From: an uncultured Prevotellaceae bacterium
GTDB lineage: Bacteria; Bacteroidota; Bacteroidia; Bacteroidales; Bacteroidaceae
DNA: 64,000 bases
Reading direction: 5' to 3'
Assembly (NCBI GenBank): GCA_946407895.1
Contig: CAMJQA010000003.1
Span: 1-64,000, forward strand
The translations under genes and the position numbers were made by a program. Every line of letters starts with the position of its first letter. Position 1 is the first letter of the stretch. Below the pieces are notes generated by a model. That model was not told where the DNA came from. It did not search any database and worked only from the letters and a program-made list of their open reading frames with translations. This document shows positions 33,404 to 42,321 of this stretch, one piece after another.

Positions 33404-35596
33404 ATGTCCAGTACAATCAGATTCAAAGTCGTTGGCGAGGCTTTCACGAAGAAAGCCATTGAGGTTCCCAATCCCAAGGAACGTCCCAGCGAGTTTTTCG
33501 CAAAATATGTATTCAACAGGGAGAAGATGTCCAAGTACCTGCCCGAGGACGTTTACAGGAAGATGTGCGACGTCATCGACAACGGGAACACCTTGGACAT
33601 GAATACCGCCAACGCCGTAGCCGCTGCCATGAAGAAGTGGGCCATGGAATTAGGCGCAACACATTGCACCCACTGGTTTCAGCCACTGACAGAGGGCACT
33701 GCCGAGAAGCACGACGGCTTTGTGGAGCACGACGGCAAGGGCGGGATGATCGAGGAGTTCACAGGCAAAGAGCTTGTGCAGCAGGAACCCGACGCCAGCT
33801 CGTTCCCATCGGGCGGAATACGCAGCACCTTCGAGGCCCGCGGGTACTCGGCATGGGACCCGGCAAGCCCCGTCTTCGTCATTGGCGACACGCTGATGAT
33901 TCCCACCGTTTTCATTGCTTACACTGGCGAAGCATTGGATTACAAGGCTCCACTGAAGAAGGCGCTTAAGGCAGTAGACCGCGCGGCAACAGACGTAGCC
34001 CGGTATTTTTATCCGGACGTAAAGAAGACGATAAGCAACCTGGGCTGGGAACAGGAGTATTTCCTGGTTGACGAAGGCCTCTATGCCGCGCGGCCCGACT
34101 TGCTGATGACCGGACGCACCCTAATGGGGCATGACTCGGCCAAGAACCAGCAGATGGACGACCACTACTTCGGTTCGATTCCTCGTCGGGTGGTTGCTTT
34201 CATGAAGGATTTGGAGATTCAGGCGCTGGAGCTGGGCATTCCCTGCAAGACACGCCACAACGAGGTCGCTCCCAACCAGTTTGAGCTCGCTCCCATCTAC
34301 GAGGAGACCAATCTGGCCGTCGATCACAATATGCTCATGATGAGCCTGATGCGGGAGGTTGCACGAAAGCACGGCTTCCGCTGCCTCTTGCACGAAAAGC
34401 CCTTCGCAGGCATCAACGGAAGCGGAAAGCACAACAACTGGTCGCTGACAACCGACACGGGCGTGCTGCTATACGCTCCGGGCAAGACGCCTATGGACAA
34501 CCTCCGCTTCGTGACGTTCATCGTGGAGACGCTGATGGCTGTCCACAAGCACAATGGCCTTATGAAGGCGTCAATCGTGAGCGCCACCAATGCGCACCGC
34601 CTGGGGCTGGGCGAGGCGCCCCCTGCAATCATCTCCAGCTTCCTCGGCAAACAGCTTACCGACCTCCTGCAGCACCTGGAGGAAAGCGACGACGACGAGA
34701 TTATCAGCCTGGCAGGCAAGCAGTCGCTGAGCCTCGGCATACCGCAGATTCCGGAACTGCTGCTTGACAACACCGACCGCAATCGCACGTCTCCCTTCGC
34801 CTTCACCGGTAACCGATTCGAGTTCCGCGCGGTTGGCAGTCAGGCCAACTGTGCCGCCGCAATGATAGTCTTGAACAGCGCGGTGGCCGAGGCGCTGACG
34901 GATTTCAAGATCAGGGTAGACGCGCTTATATCTGAGGGAATGGACGTGATGAAGGCGATTCTGCGCACCGTGCGGCATGACATCAGGTCGTGCAAGCCGA
35001 TTCATTTCGACGGCAACGGATACAGCGATGCCTGGAAGGCGGAAGCCCGCCGCCGTGGCCTGAACGTAGAGACAAGCGCTCCGCTCATACTGGACGAGTA
35101 CCTGAAGCCCGAGACGCGGCGGATGTTCAAGCGGATGAACGTACTGAACGATGCCGAGCTGGAGGCGCGCAACGAAATCAAACTGGAGACGTACACGAAG
35201 AAGATACAGATAGAGGCGCGCATCTTCGGCGATATGTGTATGAACCATATATTACCCGTGGCCACCAAGTACCAGAGCCAGTTGATTGAGAACGTGGTCC
35301 GCCTGAAGGAGATTTTCCCCGCCGAGACGTCCGTCAGGCTCAGCGCCAACAATCTGCAGCTCATAGAGCAGATTAGCGAGCACACGAACTTCATTGCCGA
35401 GCACGTGGAAAAGCTCGTCGAGGCTCGCAAGGTTGCAAACGTGCTGGCATCTGAGCGCGACAAGGCCATTGCATACCACGATACGGTGGCTCCGCTGCTG
35501 GAGAGCATTCGTTACCACATTGACAAGCTCGAGCTCATCGTTGACGACGAGCTCTGGCCGTTGCCGAAGTATCGCGAGATGCTTTTTATCCGATGA
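33404..35596 (+). CDS. glnN: glutamine synthetase type III
   Basis: A 730-residue GSIII, the dodecameric type typical of Bacteroidetes, which makes glutamine from glutamate, ammonia and ATP. Seen: the THCTHWFQPLT N-terminal block, GWEQEYFLVD and EVAPNQFELAPIYEE (metal-binding Glu), FAGINGSGKHNNWS (ATP/Glu loop), and RTSPFAFTGNRFEFRAVGS. Placed 58 bp after the amidase gene, it could recapture the two ammonia molecules released by AguA and AguB, but a separate promoter cannot be excluded. Confidence 0.96.
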   Translation: MSSTIRFKVVGEAFTKKAIEVPNPKERPSEFFAKYVFNREKMSKYLPEDVYRKMCDVIDNGNTLDMNTANAVAAAMKKWAMELGATHCTHWFQPLTEGTAEKHDGFVEHDGKGGMIEEFTGKELVQQEPDASSFPSGGIRSTFEARGYSAWDPASPVFVIGDTLMIPTVFIAYTGEALDYKAPLKKALKAVDRAATDVARYFYPDVKKTISNLGWEQEYFLVDEGLYAARPDLLMTGRTLMGHDSAKNQQMDDHYFGSIPRRVVAFMKDLEIQALELGIPCKTRHNEVAPNQFELAPIYEETNLAVDHNMLMMSLMREVARKHGFRCLLHEKPFAGINGSGKHNNWSLTTDTGVLLYAPGKTPMDNLRFVTFIVETLMAVHKHNGLMKASIVSATNAHRLGLGEAPPAIISSFLGKQLTDLLQHLEESDDDEIISLAGKQSLSLGIPQIPELLLDNTDRNRTSPFAFTGNRFEFRAVGSQANCAAAMIVLNSAVAEALTDFKIRVDALISEGMDVMKAILRTVRHDIRSCKPIHFDGNGYSDAWKAEARRRGLNVETSAPLILDEYLKPETRRMFKRMNVLNDAELEARNEIKLETYTKKIQIEARIFGDMCMNHILPVATKYQSQLIENVVRLKEIFPAETSVRLSANNLQLIEQISEHTNFIAEHVEKLVEARKVANVLASERDKAIAYHDTVAPLLESIRYHIDKLELIVDDELWPLPKYREMLFIR

Positions 35597-35611
35597 GCCT
35601 GTTTCCGGGGT

Positions 35612-37651
35612 TTATTTTTTCCTATAGAAGATGAGCGCGCTGCTGCGCGGGCGATCGAGATGGAGGGTCAGTCCCTCCATCATTTGTTTTCCGGCGATGG
35701 TTTGCGGCGCAGCGCCGTCGCATGATTCCAACAGGTATTCGTCATCTGCCTGCAGGGCGGATAGTTTCACCGTATAATCGGCTTGCTGAGACTGCGCGCG
35801 GCGGAAGGCTATGATGCACCCGGTCTGGTCGGCAGGCCTGTGCAGCTGGTAGGCCAACCAAACATCGTCGCCGGTAAGATCGGCTGTGCCGCTCAGGGGA
35901 TAGAAGTCTTCGTAGTAGTAGGGACGCACCCGCTTGAATTCGTCCATAGTACGCTTCATGTCAGTGAACGCCTCGCCTTGCTGGGTGAGCTTCCAGTTAA
36001 ACACGACTGCGCTGCCGAATGCCGACCGCGCGTCGAAAGGATCAACATGATAGAGTCCGGTGGCATGCTGCGAGAGGAAAAATTCCAGTCCGTATGTATG
36101 GCACTGATAACCCACTGGCTCGCCATACTGATAATCGGTGCGCCACATCGGGGCGCTGCGCAGCATAGTCTCATAGTCGATACGTCGTCCGCCGCTGGCG
36201 CAGTTGTCGATGAGCAGATGCGGGAAGCGCTGGAGCAGGTAGTCCCAGAAGGCGTAGAGCCCCTCGATATATTTCACCTCGGTGATGCCCTGGCGCCCGG
36301 GCTCGTCGTTTGCGGCCCATATCTGTGCCGGGGCTATGTTGAAATCCTGACGGTAGTGGTCGATGCTGTTGCGCTGGAGGATGTCGCCAATCTCCCGGCT
36401 CATCCACTGGCGGGCTTCCGGATTGGCGAGGTTGAAGAGGCAGTTGTCGCCACCTGCATCGAGCATCCACTGGGGATGTTCGCGGTACCAGCGCGTTCCC
36501 TTGAAGACGCGCTCGGGTTCGAACCACACCATGAAGCGCGCGCCAACGTTTTGCTTCGCATAGTTGCCGATTGGCGCAAGACCCTGTGGAAAGCGTTCGG
36601 CGTCGGGCGTCCAGTTTCCTACGGTATTTGCCCAGTTGCGACCCGTTGCATAGTCGGCGGCACCGTCGTACCATCCGGCATCGAGCCAGAACGCCTCGGG
36701 CGAGAGGCCGAAAAGCTTTGTCCGCTGCATGAGTGCTATGGCGTACTCAGTGGTCATGCAGGTATATTCGTTGCACGGGGCCGGGTCGCCCCAATTAAAG
36801 CCGCCGAAGATGGGATAATATACGGGCTTTCCGTCGATGTGGCGGCTATGATGCGCCAACATATAACGGCGGAATCGGTTGTTGCCCGTCATGCGGCCGC
36901 CGCCGTTCCAGAAGAGCAGGCAAATGCTGGCCGTGCGTATTTTCTCGCCTGGCAGCAGTGCGGCGTCGAGTGCATGCAATCCGGCATTCATGGAGATGGC
37001 ACGGGCATCCGACGAGGCGAGCGTGGCGGTCCAGGTGCCGCTCCAGCCGACGGCAACGACAACACCCTCTCCGGGCGACGTTTCCAGGTTGAAGAAGGGG
37101 AAGGCACCATCGGAGGAGCGGCCGCCGCGCGGCGTCATCCGGAGCGTGTCGCCCGGAGCAAGTGACATCTGGCGGGGAGCAAAGTCGCTGCGGCTGGCAT
37201 CGCTGCCATTGGCATAATAGACAACGGGAGTGGCGGCGGGATGCTGTAGAGCCACATCGACGGTGCGCACGCGGCTTATCTGCAATGTGTTTGCCGAGCC
37301 GGTATTTTCAAAGCGCAGCACCCACTCCACGACGGCGTAGTCAGTCCAGCCCGTCACGTCGCACTCCACTCGGAGCCCGGTGGCAGGGTCGGTGTAGGTT
37401 GCCAGGTACTTCAGCTGGCAGTCATCCGTGGCAGGCTGCTTCACGAGGGTGTGCTTCCACTTTCCGATGATCCGCGCGGAGGGCTTTCCGCCGTAGAGGA
37501 AGGAGAAGGGAGGCGTCTTGCCGCGTCCGAAATGCCGGGTTATCCACTGTGCCACATCAACGGGCTGACCATTCATTTTCATACTTCCCTGCGCCGCCAG
37601 GACAAGGGGCCACAGGAGGAGGATTATCACGAAAGAGAGCAATCTTTTCAT
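35612..37651 (-). CDS. secreted GH36 alpha-galactosidase
   Basis: A 679-residue protein with a signal peptide (MKRLLSFVIILLLWPLVLAAQ). Canonical GH36 features: N-terminal sandwich to about 270, barrel with FWLDAGWYDG (321-330), WFEPERVF (376-383), the nucleophile D436 in HYRQDFN and the acid/base D492 in DNCASGGRRIDYET, then a C-terminal beta domain. It removes terminal alpha-1,6-galactose from melibiose/raffinose-type sugars or galactomannan fragments. Divergent from the GH78 gene; its own promoter is at 37683-37715. Confidence 0.92.
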   Translation of the reverse strand: MKRLLSFVIILLLWPLVLAAQGSMKMNGQPVDVAQWITRHFGRGKTPPFSFLYGGKPSARIIGKWKHTLVKQPATDDCQLKYLATYTDPATGLRVECDVTGWTDYAVVEWVLRFENTGSANTLQISRVRTVDVALQHPAATPVVYYANGSDASRSDFAPRQMSLAPGDTLRMTPRGGRSSDGAFPFFNLETSPGEGVVVAVGWSGTWTATLASSDARAISMNAGLHALDAALLPGEKIRTASICLLFWNGGGRMTGNNRFRRYMLAHHSRHIDGKPVYYPIFGGFNWGDPAPCNEYTCMTTEYAIALMQRTKLFGLSPEAFWLDAGWYDGAADYATGRNWANTVGNWTPDAERFPQGLAPIGNYAKQNVGARFMVWFEPERVFKGTRWYREHPQWMLDAGGDNCLFNLANPEARQWMSREIGDILQRNSIDHYRQDFNIAPAQIWAANDEPGRQGITEVKYIEGLYAFWDYLLQRFPHLLIDNCASGGRRIDYETMLRSAPMWRTDYQYGEPVGYQCHTYGLEFFLSQHATGLYHVDPFDARSAFGSAVVFNWKLTQQGEAFTDMKRTMDEFKRVRPYYYEDFYPLSGTADLTGDDVWLAYQLHRPADQTGCIIAFRRAQSQQADYTVKLSALQADDEYLLESCDGAAPQTIAGKQMMEGLTLHLDRPRSSALIFYRKK

Positions 37652-37682
37652 GGCGAAAAGCTATTTATATGTTGAAACTGTG

Positions 37683-37715
37683 CAAAGATAAGGAATTTCC
37701 GGAAATAAATTGCAA
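37683..37715 (-). promoter_or_regulatory. promoter of the GH36 gene
   Basis: TATCTTTG (37683-37690) with TTG at 37713-37715 on the minus strand; the spacer is 22 bp, slightly long. Confidence 0.55.
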
Positions 37716-37745
37716 GCCGCGCCGTTTTTTTTGGGGATTTTATTG

Positions 37746-37753
37746 TAACTTTG
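37746..37753 (+). promoter_or_regulatory. -7 element of the GH78 gene
   Basis: TAACTTTG with a leader of about 35 nt. No correctly spaced TTG upstream. Confidence 0.5.
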
Positions 37754-37790
37754 TGGCAAATAAGCATTAAACTTAAATATTTTCTTTGTC

Positions 37791-40505
37791 ATGCAAATCA
37801 AAAACTCCCCCATCATGCGGCTGCTGAGCACCGCTATCGCCCTTTTTGCACCATTCGGTGTGATGGCGCAATTCACTGTGACGAGCCTCACGGTGGAACA
37901 CATGAAGAACCCAACAACGGTTGAAGAAACATCGCCGCGCCTGTCGTGGGTGAACGAAGTGGCCGACGTCAAGGTACGCGGCGAAAAGCAGACGGCCTAC
38001 CGCATCGTCGTGGCATCGTCGGCCGAAAAGCTGGAGGCCGGGGAATACGACCTCTGGGACTCGGGACGGGTGCTCGCCGAGCAATCCACGCTGGTGCCGT
38101 ACGGCGGGCGCAGGCTGAAATCGGGACAGGACTGCTACTGGAAAGTGCAGACGTGGAACGCCAAGGGCAAGCCCTCAGCCTGGAGCGAGACGGGATACTG
38201 GGGAATGGGACTGCTCCATCCCTCCGACTGGAAGGCACAGTGGATAAGTGCCGGGCAGGAGCAGGGGGCGCCCCTCTTCAGGAAGGCATTCACCCTGAAG
38301 AACGGCATACGGCAGGCTAAGGCCTACGTCAGCGCCGGCGGATATTTTGAGCTGTATATGAACGGAAAGCGCGTGGGCGACGACTACCTGGTGCCCAACT
38401 TCACGAATTACACCGTGCGCAAGGATCTGGACAAGGGCGGGCTGGCGCTGGAAGCCAAGTTCTCGGGCTACAGAGTGCTGTACCTGGCCTACGACGTCAC
38501 GCAGATGCTGCAGAGCGGCAGGAATGCGGCCGGCGCCATCCTGGGCGACGGGTTCTACCGCTGCTCGAGCCACTGGGTGCGCAGTTTCGGCGAGCCTTGC
38601 CTGCTGGTGCAGATTGAGGTTACCTACGCCGACGGCTCGCGGGAGACGATAGGCACCGATGCGTCGTGGCTGACGAAGCCCTCGGCCATCACGATGACGG
38701 GCGTTTACGACGGCGAGGCTTACGATGCAAGGCAGGAAACGCCCAAATGGGCCGAGGCTGACTGCGAGGAGACGGGATGGAAGCCCGCGCGGCTGGCGGA
38801 GGCGCCCATAGGCAAGCTGACGGCGCATACCTCGCCTACCGACAAGATTTGCGAAGTGCTGAAGCCCGTGAGCCTGACGCGCAACGAAAAAGGCGAATAC
38901 GAAGTGGACTTCGGCAAGGAGATATCCGGCTGGATCCGTATAAAGGACATGCGCGGCAAGGCCGGGCAGAAAATGAGCGTGAAATACATCAGCGAGAGCC
39001 CGCTGGGCCGGGAGGAGTACACCTTTAGCGGGCAGGGGCCGGAGTCGTACGCCCCGCGCTTTACATGGTACGTATTCTCGAAGGCCGTAATCAGCGGCCT
39101 GGGGGAACTGAAGGCCGACCAGCTGCAGGCCGAGGCGGTAAACACCGACGTGCCCGTCTGCGCCGAGTTCCACACGAGCAACGAGCTTTTCAACACCATC
39201 AACCAGATTTGGCAGCGTTCGCAGCTGGATAACATGCACGGCTGCATAGCCAGCGACTGCCCCCACCGCGAACGCTCGCCCTACACCGGCGACGGACAGA
39301 TAGCCGCCGCCACCGTGATGCTGAACTTCGACGCGGCGGCCTTCTACCGCAAATGGATGCGCGACATGCGCGACGCACAGAACCCCGAGAGTGGCTACGT
39401 GCCCAACGGCGCGCCCTGGCAGCCCGGGTGCGGAGGAGGCGTCGCATGGGGAGCGGCCATGAACGTCATTCCGTGGGAATACTACATGCAGTATGGCGAC
39501 GTTGACGAGCTGCAACGCAACTACCGCCCCATGAAGGAACAGGTGCGCCACATGCTGAACTGGCTGACGCCTGAGGGCACCATGTTCCAGCAGAAAAAGA
39601 ACGCCCAGACGGGCGAGCTCTGCTACTGGTTCAACCTGGGCGACTGGACGCCGCCCTACGAGATGCCCAGGGATGAAACGGTGCACACCTTCTATCTATG
39701 GCTCTGCGCCGAGAACACGGCGCTGGCTGCACGCACGCTGGGCCACGCGGACGAGTACAACAAGTACCATGAGATAGCGGAGAAGGCCAAAGCGGCGTAT
39801 CACAAGAAATTCTACGACGAGCAGAAGAAAACCTACGGAGACTTCGGCCCCAACGTGCTGGCCCTGTGGATGGGCGTGCCCAGCGAGCGGCGAGCCGACG
39901 TGGTGAACGCCCTCAGGCATGAGATAATGGACCTGCACGACGGACACATCCACACGGGCTTCGTAACCACGAAATTCCTGCTCGAGACGCTCAGCGACAA
40001 CGGCCTGCACGACGTGGCCATGACGCTGATGAACAAGACGGACTTTCCCAGCTTCGGCAACTGGATTCGCCAGGGCGCCACCACTACGTGGGAGCAATGG
40101 AACGGCCGCGACTCGCGCAACCACCCCATGTACGGCGGCTGCCTGACGTGGTTCCCGCGCCATCTGGCGGGCATCAGGGTGACGCGCGAGGGCGCCGGCT
40201 ACCGTCATTTCGAGGTAAACCCCGTAGTCAGCGAGGGGCTCGACAGCGTCTACTACAGCCTGCAGACGCCGCAGGGCCGCGTCAGCTCGCGCGTGCTGAG
40301 CAGCGGCGGACGCCTGCAGCGGCTCGAGGTTACGGTTCCCGTAGGCAGCACCGCCACGGTCTTCCTCCCCGCAGACAGTAAGGCCGTCCGGGAGAGCGGG
40401 AAGAAGCTCAAGGCAGGCAAGGGAATCATCAGGGTAACCGAAGCAGAGGACGGAAAGGTGAAGGCCGAGGTTGGCCAAGGTAAATACAGCTTCACGGTAG
40501 AATAA
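37791..40505 (+). CDS. secreted alpha-L-rhamnosidase
   Basis: A 904-residue GH78 enzyme with a signal peptide (through MRLLSTAIALFAPFGVMAQ). Domains in order: Ig-like (about 28-140), Bac_rhamnosid N-terminal sandwich (about 180-330), second beta domain, (alpha/alpha)6 barrel from about 440 with the GH78 signature ASDCPHRERSPYTGDGQ (catalytic Asp/Glu region near residues 484-500), WEQWNGRDSRNHPMYGG, and a C-terminal beta domain. It releases L-rhamnose from pectin (rhamnogalacturonan) or plant glycosides. It ends at the nested palindromic element at 40507. Confidence 0.94.
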   Translation: MQIKNSPIMRLLSTAIALFAPFGVMAQFTVTSLTVEHMKNPTTVEETSPRLSWVNEVADVKVRGEKQTAYRIVVASSAEKLEAGEYDLWDSGRVLAEQSTLVPYGGRRLKSGQDCYWKVQTWNAKGKPSAWSETGYWGMGLLHPSDWKAQWISAGQEQGAPLFRKAFTLKNGIRQAKAYVSAGGYFELYMNGKRVGDDYLVPNFTNYTVRKDLDKGGLALEAKFSGYRVLYLAYDVTQMLQSGRNAAGAILGDGFYRCSSHWVRSFGEPCLLVQIEVTYADGSRETIGTDASWLTKPSAITMTGVYDGEAYDARQETPKWAEADCEETGWKPARLAEAPIGKLTAHTSPTDKICEVLKPVSLTRNEKGEYEVDFGKEISGWIRIKDMRGKAGQKMSVKYISESPLGREEYTFSGQGPESYAPRFTWYVFSKAVISGLGELKADQLQAEAVNTDVPVCAEFHTSNELFNTINQIWQRSQLDNMHGCIASDCPHRERSPYTGDGQIAAATVMLNFDAAAFYRKWMRDMRDAQNPESGYVPNGAPWQPGCGGGVAWGAAMNVIPWEYYMQYGDVDELQRNYRPMKEQVRHMLNWLTPEGTMFQQKKNAQTGELCYWFNLGDWTPPYEMPRDETVHTFYLWLCAENTALAARTLGHADEYNKYHEIAEKAKAAYHKKFYDEQKKTYGDFGPNVLALWMGVPSERRADVVNALRHEIMDLHDGHIHTGFVTTKFLLETLSDNGLHDVAMTLMNKTDFPSFGNWIRQGATTTWEQWNGRDSRNHPMYGGCLTWFPRHLAGIRVTREGAGYRHFEVNPVVSEGLDSVYYSLQTPQGRVSSRVLSSGGRLQRLEVTVPVGSTATVFLPADSKAVRESGKKLKAGKGIIRVTEAEDGKVKAEVGQGKYSFTVE

Positions 40506-40506
40506 A

Positions 40507-40976
40507 GACCCTCCCCCCGCCCTCCCTTGTAGGGAGGGAGTATAATGCTTTGTAAGGCAGGACGGTAGCACGGCGCCAGCCATTCCCCGCCCCTTTGAGG
40601 GGAGGGGCAGGGGTGGGGTAAACAGGCAGAAGAGAGGGTAAACAGGCAGCTATACAATAAAAATAATTTGAATGCCCCAATGCCTACCCCACCCCTACCC
40701 CTCCCCTCAGAGGGGCGGGGAATGGCTGGCGCCTTGTTTACCCCTAGAGCCCAGCCAAAAGAAGGAGGCGCCAGCCCATGGACGGAGGCGCCAGCCCATG
40801 GACGGAGGCGCCATGAATAGAAAAAGCGAGGCTGCGGCCTCGCTTTTTCGTTTCACTCCCCTCCTCTCGGGAGGGGCGGGGGGAGGGTCTTTCCCCCCCC
40901 TCATTTCTATTCCACAACGACTGCCTTACAAAGCATTATACTCCCCTCCCTACAAGGGAGGGGCGGGGGGAGGGTC
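40507..40976. repeat. 470-bp nested inverted-repeat element
   Basis: Outer arms 40507-40560 and 40921-40976 are inverted copies differing by two single-base indels. Inner arms 40572-40620 and 40685-40733 are a second 49-bp inverted pair with two mismatches. Between them lie a 20-bp tandem repeat (starts 40764, 40784, 40804) and a terminator hairpin. No coding sequence or transposase is seen. The right outer arm ends exactly at the stop codon of the DUF6261-like gene. It lies between convergent genes. Confidence 0.85.
40820..40849. terminator. bidirectional terminator hairpin
   Basis: GAAAAAGCGAGGC and GCCTCGCTTTTTC form a perfect 13-bp stem with a 4-nt loop, flanked by A-run and T-run. It can serve the GH78 gene and the convergent DUF6261-like gene. 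Confidence 0.75.
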
Positions 40977-41004
40977 CTACTCCATGCCGTCGCCGGCGTC
41001 GGGG
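40961..41004. repeat. repeat copy 1: gene 3' end plus flank
   Basis: A 44-bp segment covering the last codons of the DUF6261-like gene and part of the palindromic element. A 40-bp near copy lies at 57993-58032. Confidence 0.75.
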
Positions 41005-41888
41005 TCGGGGTCGGAGCTGCCGCCGCCGGAACCCTCAGAATCGCCGGGGTTCTCCGGATTACTCGGAGTATTCTGATTATTCTGAGTATTCTGGTTATTC
41101 TGATTATTCTGATTATTCTGGATGCCGCTGCTTGCGCCGCCCTTGCCCTGGGTGAAGACGTTCTTCAGGTAGTAGTCCTGGTCCTGGTTGATGCGGGCGA
41201 TGGCCTGGTCGTAGTGCGACGAGCCGTCGGCCCAGTCGGCGACGGCGAGGGCGTTGATGATGGTCACTACGAGGGCGTAGGCATCGTCGCTGGCGGCGCG
41301 GGCCTGGAGCATGGCCTGGGGGGTGACCTGGGACAGGTCGTTATTGCGCAGGTCGATAAGGTGCTTTATCTGCTGGTTCAGGCTGACGAGCTCGCCGACG
41401 GTGGCGGTCAGCCCGAGGGTCTCGATGCGGGCCGTCCAGGCCGGGGTCTGCAGCTCCTGCAAGAGTTGCGACATCTTGGTGGTCTCGTCGTCGTAGCGCT
41501 CGGAGATGTCCACCTTGTAGTGTGCGCAAAGGTCGATGAGCTGCCCTGCGGCCTGCTGCTGTTCGGCGGAGCCGATGCGGTGCAGGGCGTCGGCCATCGA
41601 CTTCAGGCCGACGTACTTCGAGTCGCGCTCTTCGTCTAACGCTGCTATCTGCGGCGTCAGTTCGCTCTTTGAGATGATCAGGTAGCATTCGTCCTCGTGT
41701 GCCGCTGCGGCCTGGAACTGTGTTATGGCCTGACTGAGGAGCGCCGGGACGCTGGCGCCCAGCTGCTCGATGATTTCCGTCTGCAGGCGCCCGCCGACCT
41801 GCTTTATCCAGGAGAGGTGGCGTGTGTTGGACTGGCGCATCACTTCATACGCGAATGCATTGATTTGTTTGAATACGTTGATAGTCAT
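40977..41888 (-). CDS. DUF6261-like helical protein with Asn/Gln-rich tail
   Basis: A 303-residue protein without a signal peptide. Residues 1-230 are helical and match the pattern I associate with DUF6261 of Bacteroidales (NAFAYEVMRQ; ERDSKYVGLKSMADAL; ISERYDDETTKMSQLL). The end is low complexity: NNQNNQNNQNTQNNQN, then Pro/Glu/Ser/Gly and an acidic DPDPDAGDGME terminus. Function unknown. Six 42-bp repeats lie directly upstream in its promoter region. Its last codons and 3' flank are repeated at 57993-58032. The family assignment is moderate; the gene itself looks real from length and composition. Confidence 0.7.
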   Translation of the reverse strand: MTINVFKQINAFAYEVMRQSNTRHLSWIKQVGGRLQTEIIEQLGASVPALLSQAITQFQAAAAHEDECYLIISKSELTPQIAALDEERDSKYVGLKSMADALHRIGSAEQQQAAGQLIDLCAHYKVDISERYDDETTKMSQLLQELQTPAWTARIETLGLTATVGELVSLNQQIKHLIDLRNNDLSQVTPQAMLQARAASDDAYALVVTIINALAVADWADGSSHYDQAIARINQDQDYYLKNVFTQGKGGASSGIQNNQNNQNNQNTQNNQNTPSNPENPGDSEGSGGGSSDPDPDAGDGME

Positions 41889-41931
41889 AGTTTTCTGATT
41901 TATTTTAATTTTGAAACTCTCTGTCAGCTAT

Positions 41932-42184
41932 GTGGTCGCCACAAGGTCGTCCCGACGCCGTCTGCAGGGGTTTGTGGTCGCCACAAGGTCGCCCCGGCCT
42001 CGTCTGCAAGGGTTTGTGGTCGCCACAAGGTCGTCCCGGCGCCGTCTGCAGGGGTTTGTGGTCGCCACAAGGTCGCCCCGGCCTCGTCTGCAGGGGTTTG
42101 TGGTCGCCACAAGGTCGCCCGGCCTCGTCTGCAGGGGTTTGTGGTCGCCACAAGGTCTCCCCGACGCCGTCTGCAAGAGTTGGG
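41932..42184. repeat. 42-bp tandem repeat, six copies
   Basis: Six units starting at 41932, 41974, 42016, 42058, 42100 and 42141 (one unit 41 bp). Each begins with the invariant GTGGTCGCCACAAGG, which with the preceding TT forms the hairpin TTGTGG-TCG-CCACAA. The rest of each unit falls into two types (GTCCCGACGCCG or CCCCGGCCTCG). The repeat lies upstream of the DUF6261-like gene. The remaining spacer (42185-42321) shows nothing else. Confidence 0.9.
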
Positions 42185-42321
42185 CACCCCGCCGAGGCCC
42201 TTCGACCCTGTTCCCGGTTCTGTTTCGGTTAAACATATAGTGAATTGTTCTCGTTATTTTATGGTGTGACTTTCTTTTTCATTGTCTTAATTATATCAGG
42301 TTCCCGTCCGAACGCGAAGGT

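Noticed and set aside
38175..39686. Long open frame antisense to the alpha-L-rhamnosidase gene
   Set aside because: It lies wholly inside the GH78 gene and has no domain similarity; the sense frame carries all GH78 motifs.
40507..40976. Insertion sequence
   Set aside because: There is no transposase or other coding sequence in the 470-bp element; only nested inverted repeats.
41932..42184. CRISPR-like array of six 42-bp units with a palindromic core
   Set aside because: The parts between cores are two nearly identical types rather than unique spacers, and no cas genes are present.
41905..42269. Several open frames of 80-190 codons across the 42-bp repeat
   Set aside because: All frames stay open only because the unit length is a multiple of three and GC-rich; the products are pure repeats with no start context.
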